This document shows, in pieces, positions 35,560-45,499 of a stretch of 64,000 bases of DNA. The notes under the pieces are model-generated. The model searched no databases. It was given only the letters and a program-made list of their open reading frames with translations, and was not told the origin of the DNA. The stretch is taken from the NCBI GenBank assembly GCA_000611775.1, contig KK106984.1, positions 1,022,364-1,086,363 of the forward strand, in the 5' to 3' direction. Origin of the DNA: Umbilicaria muhlenbergii (taxonomy: Eukaryota; Ascomycota; Lecanoromycetes; Umbilicariales; Umbilicariaceae). The translations under genes were made by a program, and so were the position numbers. Each line of letters starts with the position of its first letter. Position 1 is the stretch's first letter.

Positions 35560-36770
35560 GTGCGTAGTTGAGGGGGTGAAAAGGGCGGGTATGAGTGTAG
35601 GTTTGATTGCATAGGATGATGTAGTTTCTCTGTCTACGAATTGACAGTATCATGAGGTAGCGGAGCCGCAAATGCAGATGGCTGAAAAGGCGAACCAAAG
35701 CAGCATCTTTTCATCTTTATCACTGCAAAGCCGCGCCCACCTCAATGATACAATCAGGACAAGTGCATCCTCGGACAGATTTTTGTTCATGAGCATGAAG
35801 AAGGCTAATTCACCTCAATGCTGAGAACATGAGAGCCTCAAAGACTAAGCAGCAGTTGTCTCCCTCCTCCCCTCCCTTTCAAATACAGTAGAGGTAAGCA
35901 GTCATCAGGCTTGAGCTGCATCATACATTCCTCTTAAGTTCCTGATTGCTGAAGATTGATCATGTCAAGCCTCACAAGGGCTTGTGATTGTGTATCATGC
36001 AGCTGAAGCTCTGAGTTAGACAGGACTGAAAAGTCATTCATGATTTTAGCTGTACATTTCAAGTCTTTTGGCTCAAGCATGTTTCGTAAAGTGTCAGGCG
36101 TTAGCGCGCTGCGGCGGCTGAGCTGACTAAGCACAACCGTAGCACATATAGAGGCATTATGTACGCGGCCCAATAACGCTAGCGCATGACATAAGGATTC
36201 TAAGGTTACTTCTGGTGATCAGCTGATATAACATGACTACCTTATCTTAATGTTGCAATCAAGGTTTACTGATTTGTACAACAATCACATTCCTTTGATG
36301 TTACACATCTGTGAGTCAGATTTTAGCCTACTAAGAGACTTTCCTTGACTTTCTTCATGTGATGATGAAGCTCCTGTGCCACCTGTTGAATTTAGGCGCT
36401 GTCAGCTTACGGCAGTCGCTTGTCGGGGTGATTTCGGGGTGGATTTCGGGGTTCAGGCTCCTCAGCCATGGCCTTATCATTAGGCGAATTCTCCTTTGTT
36501 TTAGCAGTTAGTCAGTCCTTATCGATATTTTCAACACCACCCTCATGCATGAGTGAGGCGCTCATGCTTTCGAGCTTACTTTAGGGTCACTAAGCTAGAT
36601 GCTGATATTTGATCTGCTGATCTCAATGGTTGAGTCACTGAAATGAGTTAATCTACCTACATAGTTGAGTACTCAAAGCTAATGTGGCACATGTGACTAG
36701 CTACACACACCAGCGGCAGACGCAAGATCCTGAGAGTTTTCAACTTCTCAGACTAATCACTGGGGCTCAG
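35560..36770. other. Intergenic with one solo LTR
   Basis: 1.2 kb between the stops of P450 (+) and hydrolase (-). Contains the solo LTR at 36384-36536. The remaining sequence is somewhat AT-rich and has no recognised gene. Confidence 0.5.
36384..36536 (+). mobile_element. Solo LTR A (153 bp)
   Basis: Starts TGTTGAA and ends TTCAACA, flanked by a perfect 5-bp repeat ccacc (36379-36383 and 36537-36541). The interior has short direct repeats of tttcgggg. TG...CA ends with a 5-bp target duplication are typical of LTR retrotransposons after recombination of the two LTRs. Orientation is arbitrary. Related copies at 40735-40911 and 41123-41277. Confidence 0.8.
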
Positions 36771-37763
36771 CTACACCACGCTTCCTCGCCATGTCTCATC
36801 CACCAGCTGCCAATACCGCTTCCCACCCTCCACTCTCGCATGTGCGCAATGGCCACTGCCCTGGAATTTCTCCGTGCGCGCAACAAACCCCTGTGCCTGA
36901 GCGTCCCTGGCATGGTCCTCAACAGCGCGCCAGCTCACCATGGGATCCTCCTCACTATAGATGTAACAGCGCCTGGTCTCATGCACGAGACGTTTGTCGT
37001 TCAGAGCCTCGCGCAGCCGCTTGATGGGATTCGACATGCCCAGCGGTGCGGAAATGAGCCAGTAGATGCCGATGAAAACGTAGATGAGGAGGAGGAGGGG
37101 CAGCCGGAGAAAGGGTGATGGTGGGAGAGCTGACGAGAGCGCTAGTACCGTGCGGGAGAAGGACGTGCGGCCCGGGCAGGAGTCAAGGATTGTGGCGTGC
37201 AGGGGGAAGGGGCACGACGTGGTGGAGAGGTAGGTTTGCAAGAGGTTGCGGGCGGAGAGAGAGCCGCCATTGGAAAAGATATGAATGAGGAGGTTGGAAG
37301 TAACGTTATCGGTGACCTTGTCAGCCGTGGCGACTGTGGTGTTGGGGCAGCATGAAGTGATGAAAGAAATGGCTGGCTGGAGGTTTCGGCATTGAGTGCG
37401 AGTACGACGATAAAGAGCATCCGGGGCTGAGGTGCGGATCAATAGCATTCGGGCGCTCGGGTAGAGTGTTTGATACGCTTGGATGTATTTGAAGATGTGA
37501 GTCGGCTGAGCGGCCATCCACGTGAAGAGGATGATAAGCCTGGGACACGGGGCTAGCGGTAGAACCTCTATGGGATCCAGTGGTGACAAGGGGATCATTG
37601 CAGGGCCTGCAGCAGCTTGTTCCAGATCAATATTGTGCTGGGGGGGACGCTCATGAAGGGTGTTGCCGCTCTTAGTAGGCGGTTCGTAGAGGTACACTGA
37701 AACCGAGAGCCGTTTCCAGGCCGAGAAAGGGTCAGAGACGAGGACTTTGGTTGATGGAGGCAT
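36771..37763 (-). CDS. DUF829 (PaxU/TMEM53-like) alpha/beta hydrolase
   Basis: Single exon, 330 aa from the Met at 37763 (an in-frame ATG at 37886 would add 41 residues without family character). Seen: PRLIILFTWMAAQPTHIFKY near the first strand, nucleophile elbow IHIFSNGGSLS, acid in YSEEDPMVSW and catalytic His in GSGHCAHARV. A hydrophobic helix (PLLLLIYVFIGIYWLI) precedes the cap-end segment. The family includes PaxU, named from an indole-diterpene cluster, and animal TMEM53; the biochemical role is poorly known. Its site between a P450 and an exporter suggests a role with the polyketide, for example in release or hydrolysis, but this is inference. Divergent from the MFS gene. Confidence 0.82.
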   Translation of the reverse strand: MPPSTKVLVSDPFSAWKRLSVSVYLYEPPTKSGNTLHERPPQHNIDLEQAAAGPAMIPLSPLDPIEVLPLAPCPRLIILFTWMAAQPTHIFKYIQAYQTLYPSARMLLIRTSAPDALYRRTRTQCRNLQPAISFITSCCPNTTVATADKVTDNVTSNLLIHIFSNGGSLSARNLLQTYLSTTSCPFPLHATILDSCPGRTSFSRTVLALSSALPPSPFLRLPLLLLIYVFIGIYWLISAPLGMSNPIKRLREALNDKRLVHETRRCYIYSEEDPMVSWRAVEDHARDAQAQGFVARTEKFQGSGHCAHARVEGGKRYWQLVDETWRGSVV

Positions 37764-38646
37764 TTTCCTAGAACTGCGTCGGGTGACCGGTGAGAGTAAC
37801 GGGAGATGTGTGCTGATGCTGTCCACCCAAGTTAAATAACAAGTGCCAGACGCGTGCTGGAGGCAAGTGACGTTGGTCAGCCCCACACTGTATGAGTAGT
37901 AAGTAGGTCAAGTATTCCGTACCCGAGATTGAACAGTACCTTAAGGTAAACTGGCACAGAATACAAGGCAAATAAAGGCGGTTCGAGCATCCCATCTACA
38001 GTCACTATTTTCAGTGATGCGCTTCCAGCTGCATCTCACTGCTTCTAGCTTCGGATTCTGAGATCCTTCATGCACTTCGCCTTAACATTATCATACCTTA
38101 CCACAGCAGTGTCGCACTGGGGCGGCCTAGAATCCTCAGCTGCGCCTTCTCTAAGTGGTGTGACGTATGACAAAACATCTTCCATGCACGTTTGAAAGAA
38201 GCAAGAGCTACGATCCTCCTGAACAATATGCCATGACTTGTCAGCCTGATGGTGCACAGCAATGAAAGCCTTTTCTAACTTGTTGCCTCCTTCTTTCACA
38301 CTCATTGCAATTTCGAGAATTTCATTGTTATGAGGGAAACAGCATGATCGCAACTACGTCAGCCTAAAGCACCAGTTGATGCCATTCATTCAAAAGTGAA
38401 GTTCCAGAGCCTCATCAGGCTTGCATCGCTACAAGAATGCTGATACAGAGAAATGATAGCTTGTGTTCCGGGCAACAGATCGAGTTAAGAACTGAGAACA
38501 GTGAGCTGTGAGCTACCGTCCGTCTTCCTCATTCCACCCAAACAGCTCACTTTTCTACAGTGCTTGTGTACCTATTTTATCGTTTCATCCTTCAGGGGCT
38601 GATCAAGAGCGATGATGCTGTTGATGGTTACATAATTGTTACTACA
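37764..38646. promoter_or_regulatory. Divergent promoter hydrolase / MFS transporter
   Basis: 883 bp between outward-facing starts. A 102-codon open frame on the minus strand (38045-38353) looks protein-like in composition but has no recognisable domain and no partner exon, so I did not call it a gene. Confidence 0.4.
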
Positions 38647-40542
38647 ATGATGAATCCTAACGCGTCCAACCATGAAATCAACTCTTCAGAGGAGATAAGC
38701 ACATCCAGAGATCTTCAATCTCCCAAAGGAGAGTCTGAAGCACCCACTCCAGGATGGAAAGCTGGCAAGGCGGAGTGGATGATTGTTGTTGTATTGGCCA
38801 TTGTATCATTGATGGTCGCTCTTGATGCCACCATTCTTGTCACAGCTCTGCCTGTAAGCCTCAAACATCGACGTGCGAAGAACACTCACCTCAATCTAAC
38901 AATACAAGGTCATTGCGAAAAGTCTGAATGGCAACGCAACAGACACGTTCTGGACTGGAACCTCATATCTACTGACTCAGTCAGTCTTTCAGCCTTTCAT
39001 CGTAGCGCTATCTGATGTCTTCGGCCGACGTCCCTTCTATCTCGTCTCTCTAAGCCTTTTCACCGTCGGCACACTAATCTGTTGCCTTTCAAATAACTTC
39101 ACACAACTCCTGTCTGGTCGCTCAATACAAGGGATAGGAGGTGGGGGTGTAATGTCATTGGGATTGGTCATACTTACTGACATCATACCCCTACGTCAAC
39201 GGCCTATCTATATAGGCATTAACCAGATCTCATGGGCTATAGGTACTATCTCCGGACCGCTCATAGGGGGATTGTTTGTCCAGCATACCACATGGCGTTG
39301 GATCTTCTATATCAACTTTCCATTCTGTGGGATTGGGCTGTTGACTGTACCCTTGGTGATGAGATTAAGCGTCAAGTCCGCTCCTTTGAAGGAGCGACTC
39401 TTTTATGTGGATTGGATCGGAGCCGCTCTGTTTATCGCGAGCACATGCAGTTTTCTGATCGGCATGACATGGGGTGGATCTGAATACCCGTGGAAAAGCT
39501 GGCGGACGTTGGTCCCCATCATTGTCGGCTTCGCGGGCATTGTAGGAACATTGTTTTGGGAGCGCTGTGGAGCATCTCGACCCTTCCTTCGCCTTCAACT
39601 TTTCAATTCATATTCGGCTATGACTTCTTACATCGGCGCAGCTCTGCAAGGCCTACTGGTAAGACATCCCTCCCTAGCCCCTGCAAAAGTTGTCAGAGCT
39701 CATGAGTTTGGTAGATGTTCTGCGAGCTCTATTACATACCCTTCTACCTCGAAACTGTCAAGGACTTCACCCCCACCATCACTGGGTTGGCATTAATGCC
39801 ACTCACGGGCGCCTTGCTCCCCATCAGTATCATCGTCGGCCGTCTCATGACCAAGTATGGCCGCTACCGCTGGGCCATCTGGTCTGGATGGGCCCTGACT
39901 ATCATTGCTAGTGGATTGCTCATTCTCCTATCGGTGAACATCAAGAGTTATGGCTGGGTGATGATCTTTGTTACTGTCGGCTTCGGCCACGGTCTCATCC
40001 TCATGTCTCTCAATTTCGCTATTCAGGCTATGGCAGAAACACAGCATGTCGCCTACGCCGCCGCCATGTACACTTTCGCGCGCACTTTTGGCATGTGCAT
40101 CGGCGTGGCGGTTGGCGGTGCTGTCTTTCAGAATCAGCTCTCGAGGCATCTCGCTGACCTCTCCCTACCAACCGCAATCTCTAGCAACGCCGAGGGCTTC
40201 GTGTCAACGCTCAAGGCACTCCCAAAAAGCTCTCAGGAATACCAATCGTTAATACTTGCATACGACGAGGCTTTTAAGAACCTCTTTGAGGTGTTGACAG
40301 CCATTGCAGGTTTTGCGGGCCTCCTTAGCCTGTTGGTTAAGCATTATGATATGGACAAAAACTTAGATTCGCAACACCGACTAGATGTCAGTAAGAAGCA
40401 GGTCTCTAGCCCTGCGGTTGAGTCTGTGCAGATCAATCCGACTAACGAAACTCTCCCATGTGTGGGTGATGGCGAGAAGGGGGCTTTTAGTCCACAGACG
40501 TTACCTTTAGTGAAGATAGCGAATGAAATAGTAATAGAGTGA
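38647..40542 (+). CDS. MFS exporter, DHA2-type (14-TM)
   Basis: Exons 38647-38853, 38909-39658 and 39715-40542; 594 aa. Hydrophilic N-terminus of about 55 residues, then TM1 (WMIVVVLAIVSLMVALDATI), motif A-like DVFGRRPFYLV after TM2, GRSIQGIGGGGVMS, and motif C GPLIGG with WRWIFYIN typical of drug:H+ antiporters. More membrane segments follow up to the C-terminal tail. Intron removal joins TALP to VIAKSLNG and GAALQGLL to MFCELYYIP without a break. Plasma-membrane proton-driven efflux pump; within this cluster it probably exports the polyketide or protects the cell. The Met at 38647 (first of two) is chosen; the longer upstream frame adds a stretch unlike an MFS N-terminus. Confidence 0.92.
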
Positions 40543-40734
40543 AAGCCCTGTAGGGAATGAGAAGAGATCCTTTAAGCCAGTGTGTTCACATGCTTCCTCT
40601 AGCTTTGTGGCTGTAGCCATGATTTGCTTTAATTGCGCAGCTAGATAGCTTCTGCATCATGCTTCATGGTGATAATGCAAAAGAAACGCTAAAATGGTCA
40701 TGCAGCTAAGATCACTGATCAAGTAACCAGAGCA

Positions 40735-40911
40735 TGTTGTAAATATCGATAAGGACTGACTAACTAGCCAAGAACAATGTGGGAACCAGCTAACTATAAG
40801 GCCCCGCCGTGCCTGCCTGAACCCTGAAAACCCTAAACCCTGCCTACCATCCAACACCGATATCAACCCCGATAAGCGACTGCCGTAAGCCGACAGCGCC
40901 TAAATTCAACA
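40735..40911 (-). mobile_element. Solo LTR B (177 bp)
   Basis: In reverse it matches solo LTR A at both ends (sharing ttcaaca/tgttg ends, gtccttatcgata and cttacggcagtcgct-like blocks), with a divergent middle. Perfect 5-bp target duplication gagca at 40730-40734 and 40912-40916. Confidence 0.78.
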
Positions 40912-41122
40912 GAGCATTCAACTCTGGGTGAGTTCCAAAACTGTCCAGTACTGCTGGGCCTGTGGAGCCCACACCAAAGAGCTTAGCAGGGCGGGCCAAC
41001 CTCAGCTGCGAAACGCCGCATAAATCACAGATCGACACCCCCAGTCTCTTAGATGAGCGTACAACACTTACCCATAAGGTAGTCTTTAATCAAACGTCTA
41101 CCACTCTCGAGCCCCTCAAACG

Positions 41123-41277
41123 TGTTGAATATGCACGCTGTCGGCCTCGACTGTTGTATTTCGGGGTGATTTCGGGGTGGATTTCGGGGTTTAGGCTCCT
41201 TAGCCATGGCCTTATAATTAGGCGAATTCTCCTTTGTTCTAGCAAAATAAGTCTGTCTTTACCGAAAAAATTCAACA
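41123..41277 (+). mobile_element. Solo LTR C (155 bp)
   Basis: Starts TGTTGAA and ends TTCAACA, shares with solo LTR A the block tttcggggtggatttcgggg and the ccatggccttat / gcgaattctcctttgtt stretches. Perfect 5-bp target duplication aaacg at 41118-41122 and 41278-41282. Confidence 0.8.
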
Positions 41278-41790
41278 AAACGCGTGGTCAAGTAAACACT
41301 TAACTTCTTCCTACGCCTGCATCACCCTCTCCAGACCAGCGTGCGGAGCAGCAAGCATGCATCTCCGATCAGCGCCTCCATCGCACAATTATCGGGCACC
41401 ATCACACAGGCGGCGCAGGCGTCTGGGGGGAGGTGCTAGCCGCCTTCTAAAATGATCCACCGTGAGGGGACCTCTCGCTTGGGGCATGAGCTTGCATGAC
41501 TAAGCAAAAGCGGAAAAAAAATCACGTGCAGGCCATAGCCCTACCGGCTTTAATGTTATTCCCGCTAAACGTCATTATATACCAACCTCAGGGGCTGATT
41601 TTCATTTATATTATATGTTCCAGGTTTACCCAATAGAGATTTTAGATAAATATGTAGATTGTAGCCTCATGGCATTTGAATTCAATTTTTGATGAAATGT
41701 TTTCAAGTAGCGCTAACCCTAAAGCGGCTAGCTCCCTGAACAGAGTGTTCAGTGTTTGTTTGAAAACACGCGTTTTTAAACCACCAAACA

Positions 41791-42135
41791 TCATACATCA
41801 AAAACATGATGTTTTTTACAGTAAGTTATAACCTCATTCTGCTGTCTGCCTCCGCCGCTGCCTGCCTCTGCTGCTGCCGCCTTCACCCCTGCTGCCGCTG
41901 CTCCTGCTGCTGCTGCCCCTGTTGCCGCTGCCGCTGCTGCCTTTGCTGTTGCTGCCTTTGCTGTTGCTGCCTTTGCTGTTGCTGCCTTTGCTGTTGCTGC
42001 CTTTGCTGTTGCTGCCTTTGCTGTTGCTACCTTTGCTGTTACTGCCTTTGCTGTTGCTGCCTTTGCTGTTGCTGCTTCTTTTTGCTCACTGTCCTGCTTG
42101 TGAGCATAAGCTAACAGGTTGTAGTCTATCAACAC
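41791..42135. repeat. 15-bp minisatellite with CTG/GCC-rich flank
   Basis: About nine head-to-tail copies of ctttgctgttgctgc at 41938-42075, preceded by a CTG/GCC-rich stretch from about 41850. Read on the minus strand the array encodes a pentapeptide repeat ATAKA within a 114-codon open frame; the plus strand reads as Cys/Leu. I regard it as a repeat, not a proven gene. It is GC-richer than the block around it. Confidence 0.75.
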
Positions 42136-43849
42136 CTCAGTGATGCTTCACTTGATGATAACATCTGGCAGTGCTCCTTCTCCCTCTTCTCTCTACAACA
42201 ACAAGGGTAATCTGCTCACTGACAAGATCATGCTACCTGATGTAGATGATGAGGAGGAGGAGGAAAATGACATCATTATGATGATAAAAAAAGCTCCTGA
42301 GCCTCTCACACCTTAAATCTTCAAGGGAAAGAACAAGTGAAAGTGAGCCTTTACTGCAGTGATCTCAGGCGTGATGCTTGACTGAGCAAGTTCAAAGTCT
42401 CAGAGTGACTTGAAGCATCACTGACTTGCAAGAAACATACTGAGTGAGCTTAATATGTTCTTCTCAGCAGGTAGCAGGTGCTCAGACTGTGTGATTTAAT
42501 CTTATTTGTGTGTAATTCATGAGAGTCACATTAAATGTGTCAGCTGCACAACTCAGGGTGCAAGCTTCTGTGACTGAGTCAATGCAGAAGTCAGCACTCT
42601 CATTGTAAATTAAATGTAAGTATATCCTCTGTTCAATTTGTTTAAAATTAACATTCAGCAGGATCATTTACCCCTGTGTGTCATAAACTGCAACAACTCA
42701 AGCAGCTTTCATTGTGAAGATTCAGCCTTTCATGACAATGAACACTGTTTGACATCCCTCTTTCTGAACATCCCCGTGAGTTAAACCTTTACTGAATGAG
42801 TTTAAACATTCAGATGTTAACTGATCATAGAAATGAGAACTTAGCAGAGATGTTACAAGATGTGAAGGCAGATGTTAATCTCATAACTTTATTAAAAATT
42901 GTGATAAAGGCAATCATTGAGCTGCATGAAGCAACTCATCACATCACAGTATTTTTCACTAATTATTCAAAGAAGAAAGACAGTGAAGTGAAGAAAAAAG
43001 AAAAAGAAAAAGATGAAGATGAAATGATAAAAATGACAATAAAAGAAGAAAAGAAGGTGATGATAAAGAATGAAAAAAAAGCAACAATGCAGAGAAAAAG
43101 TGAAACAATGATGAGAGAGAAAGAGGTGACAGTGAAGGAGAAAAAATAACAATGAGAAAAGAAAAAACAATGATAAAAAAGAAAAAAACAGCAGTGAAGA
43201 GAAAAAAGATGATAATAATGTGAGAGAAGAAAATAATGATTAATTTAATCTTTACTGAGAAGTTCCTTGACAGTTGTGATGTGAACAGAGTTAAATAAAT
43301 TAAACAACATTTCTTTACTCTGTTGATGTCAGATTTACACTTGAATATCAAATTAAATTGAATGATCTAAATAATCTGAACAATGTACTAAACTGAACAA
43401 CTGAATGAGTTAGCGCTGAATGATTGAATGAGTTAGCAGCAATTTAAATTAATGAGTTTAATGTGCACATAAAAACTTTAATCTTCATGCTCTTTCTTTC
43501 TTTTACTCCTTAGACTAGAATTCTTCTCTGTAGCTAAATGTCAGTTGTTAAAACACATGTATTAATTCATAATCTGCATAATCTTGATATTATTTTAATC
43601 TCACTCTTTATCTCCTGCTGTAAGGCAATCTGAATGAATCAGAATCAGAATCAAAACCAGAATTAAAATTAAAATCAAAATCAAAACTCAGTCATAATGA
43701 TCAGAGAAACTGATAATGAAGTTTACTCATGAATTAAAGAGTCTTTGTTGACTTCTGTGAATGATGAACAATTCATCTTGAATGAAAATCTGATCAATCA
43801 GATTCTGATCATCTTGACTGCAGAGATTTTAATCAATCTCTTATAAGAA
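42136..43849. other. AT-rich repeat remnant with purine-strand tract
   Basis: No intact gene. An open frame at 42796-43149 (plus) ends in a Lys/Glu-rich tail caused by a purine-rich tract on the plus strand, about 42965-43240. CpG is scarce throughout, as in the elements that follow. Probably decayed transposon sequence upstream of the gag fragment. Confidence 0.5.
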
Positions 43850-44615
43850 TATCTCTTTAAAGCAATGACTGCTCTTCAACAATTGATCACTGATTATGAG
43901 CAGTCTTTGAATGAAATCAACACTGTTATAAAAGCACATGAAGAACTATAAGTGAATTATGAAAGAACAAAAGACAAGAACAAGAAACTGAAGAAAAAAG
44001 TTACTGAATAAGTTGATGTGATAACATATCTTGAATAAAGAATCACAACCACAAGTACCCCCTGACCTGATTTTCCTCAACTCACAGTTGAAAAATCATT
44101 CAGATTATTAAAGCTCTCTGATTCACTGATGTTCTCAGATGACTGTTCAAAATACAATGAATGAGTAATGAAGATCAAAAACTACCTTTTAACAATGAAT
44201 GAATAATACTTCACTGAACAGATGAAAATAACATATGTGAAAACAAAAGTTGAGGGTGACTCTGTCAAGCACATAAGATCTCAAATGAATTCAGCATCTT
44301 GAACAGCTTATTTAAATGTTATTAAACTGCTAAAACATTTGACCTGAATCTACAGAGACTTAGATCAAAAACATATTATCATTGATGAATTTCACAAGTT
44401 TTATGAAGAATTCAAAGACTTTTCATCCTTTTAAGCTGATTTTCAGTGATATGTTACTGAACTGAATGAGTTTTTTAATTCATACTGAATAGGAGAACTT
44501 CTGAATAAGATGAACAGCATCATTCAATGTGTTAAAAACATGATAAGATTAAGCAACCTACATTAACTTCTGATTAAGTCTAGCGCGTTCAGTTAATTCT
44601 GCAACACTCACATAT
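43850..44615 (+). mobile_element. Ty3/Gypsy gag fragment (host of nested insertion)
   Basis: Plus-strand fragments resemble the fungal Gypsy gag region: a coiled-coil start (YERTKDKNKKLKKKV), then the DSLMFSDDCSKYNE and FHKFYEEFKDFSSF type segments. Broken by many changes. It ends at the target site catat (44611-44615) of the chromovirus that begins at 44616 and should continue after 61401. Oldest layer of the block by position. Confidence 0.65.
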
Positions 44616-44747
44616 TGTAAGGGGCGGGATGTACAACAGAGCGTCATAATGATGTTTGAACAGAGTGTCATAAGCAATATAATCATGATAAGTTAATGCA
44701 ATGGTTATATGTCTTCTATTCAGTTATAAAACTGATCACTGAGGAAG

Positions 44748-45018
44748 TGTAAGGGGCTGGGTGTATGACGGAGCGTCGTAGTGGTGTTTGAACGGGGTGT
44801 CGTAGGCAATATAGTCATGATGAGGTCAATGCAATGGTTATACATCTTCTATTCAGTGGCAAAACTGATCACTGAGGAAGCAGGTTTCTGAACCTCCTTG
44901 TGAAGAGTTTTCACTTGATGCCAAGGCACTAGGCGCTGAGTCATCATATCTATATAATGTTGTATTATAGTGTCGTACTAGTGTCGTACTGTCATACTAT
45001 TATATGGTGGCCCTGACA
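44748..45018 (-). repeat. Copy 1 3' LTR (left)
   Basis: 271 bp, TG...CA ends, the less mutated LTR of the pair: it keeps many CpG sites that are TpG or CpA in the right LTR. Contains TGAGTCA at 44937-44943 and a TATA-like stretch at about 44950. Confidence 0.9.
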
Positions 45019-45499
45019 CAGCATTCCCCTTCTCATGGCGCCGTCCCCGGGGCCAACTGAATGCTCATAAACCTCGTTATGATGTCATAACAGTTGGGGT
45101 TGTAGGGTGGTCACATGAGACTGCACTAGAGTAAGGCTGGCCACGTGCCCTCACTTAATTGTGATGATATCACGCCTGGCAGTAAGTTCTTCTCCATAAC
45201 ATAAACATCAAGATCATGTTTATCATAGGTTCAAAACGCCCTTCCCTTTGTGCTTATTTTTCGTCGTTTGTCTAGTCGTTTGTCTTACGACATGTTGTCA
45301 TACATCCCACGGCTTTTCCGCAGCTCATTGGGTGAGCTGATGACTCCATGGCGTCATCCCTCATTGCAGAGGTGTCCACCTCATGGAGGGAGTGTTGTGG
45401 AGCTTGCAGCTCACGGCTCAACATTCTTGCAGTGTCATACTTCCTGTCGTACATGTATGGATGCTAACATGGTATATAGTCAATCAATATTTGAATGAT

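Larger units (their letters stand above)
40543..41790. other. Intergenic between cluster and repeat block
   Basis: 1.25 kb holding two solo LTRs (40735-40911, 41123-41277). From 41285 to about 41760 there is no recognised gene; composition is still mixed, turning AT-rich after about 41.55 kb. Confidence 0.5.

Noticed and set aside
38045-38353. 102-codon minus-strand frame in the hydrolase/MFS promoter
   Set aside because: Composition is plausible but there is no family, no partner exon and a promoter location; not enough to call.
41806-42114. Cys/Leu-rich protein
   Set aside because: Translation of the minisatellite in the plus frame.
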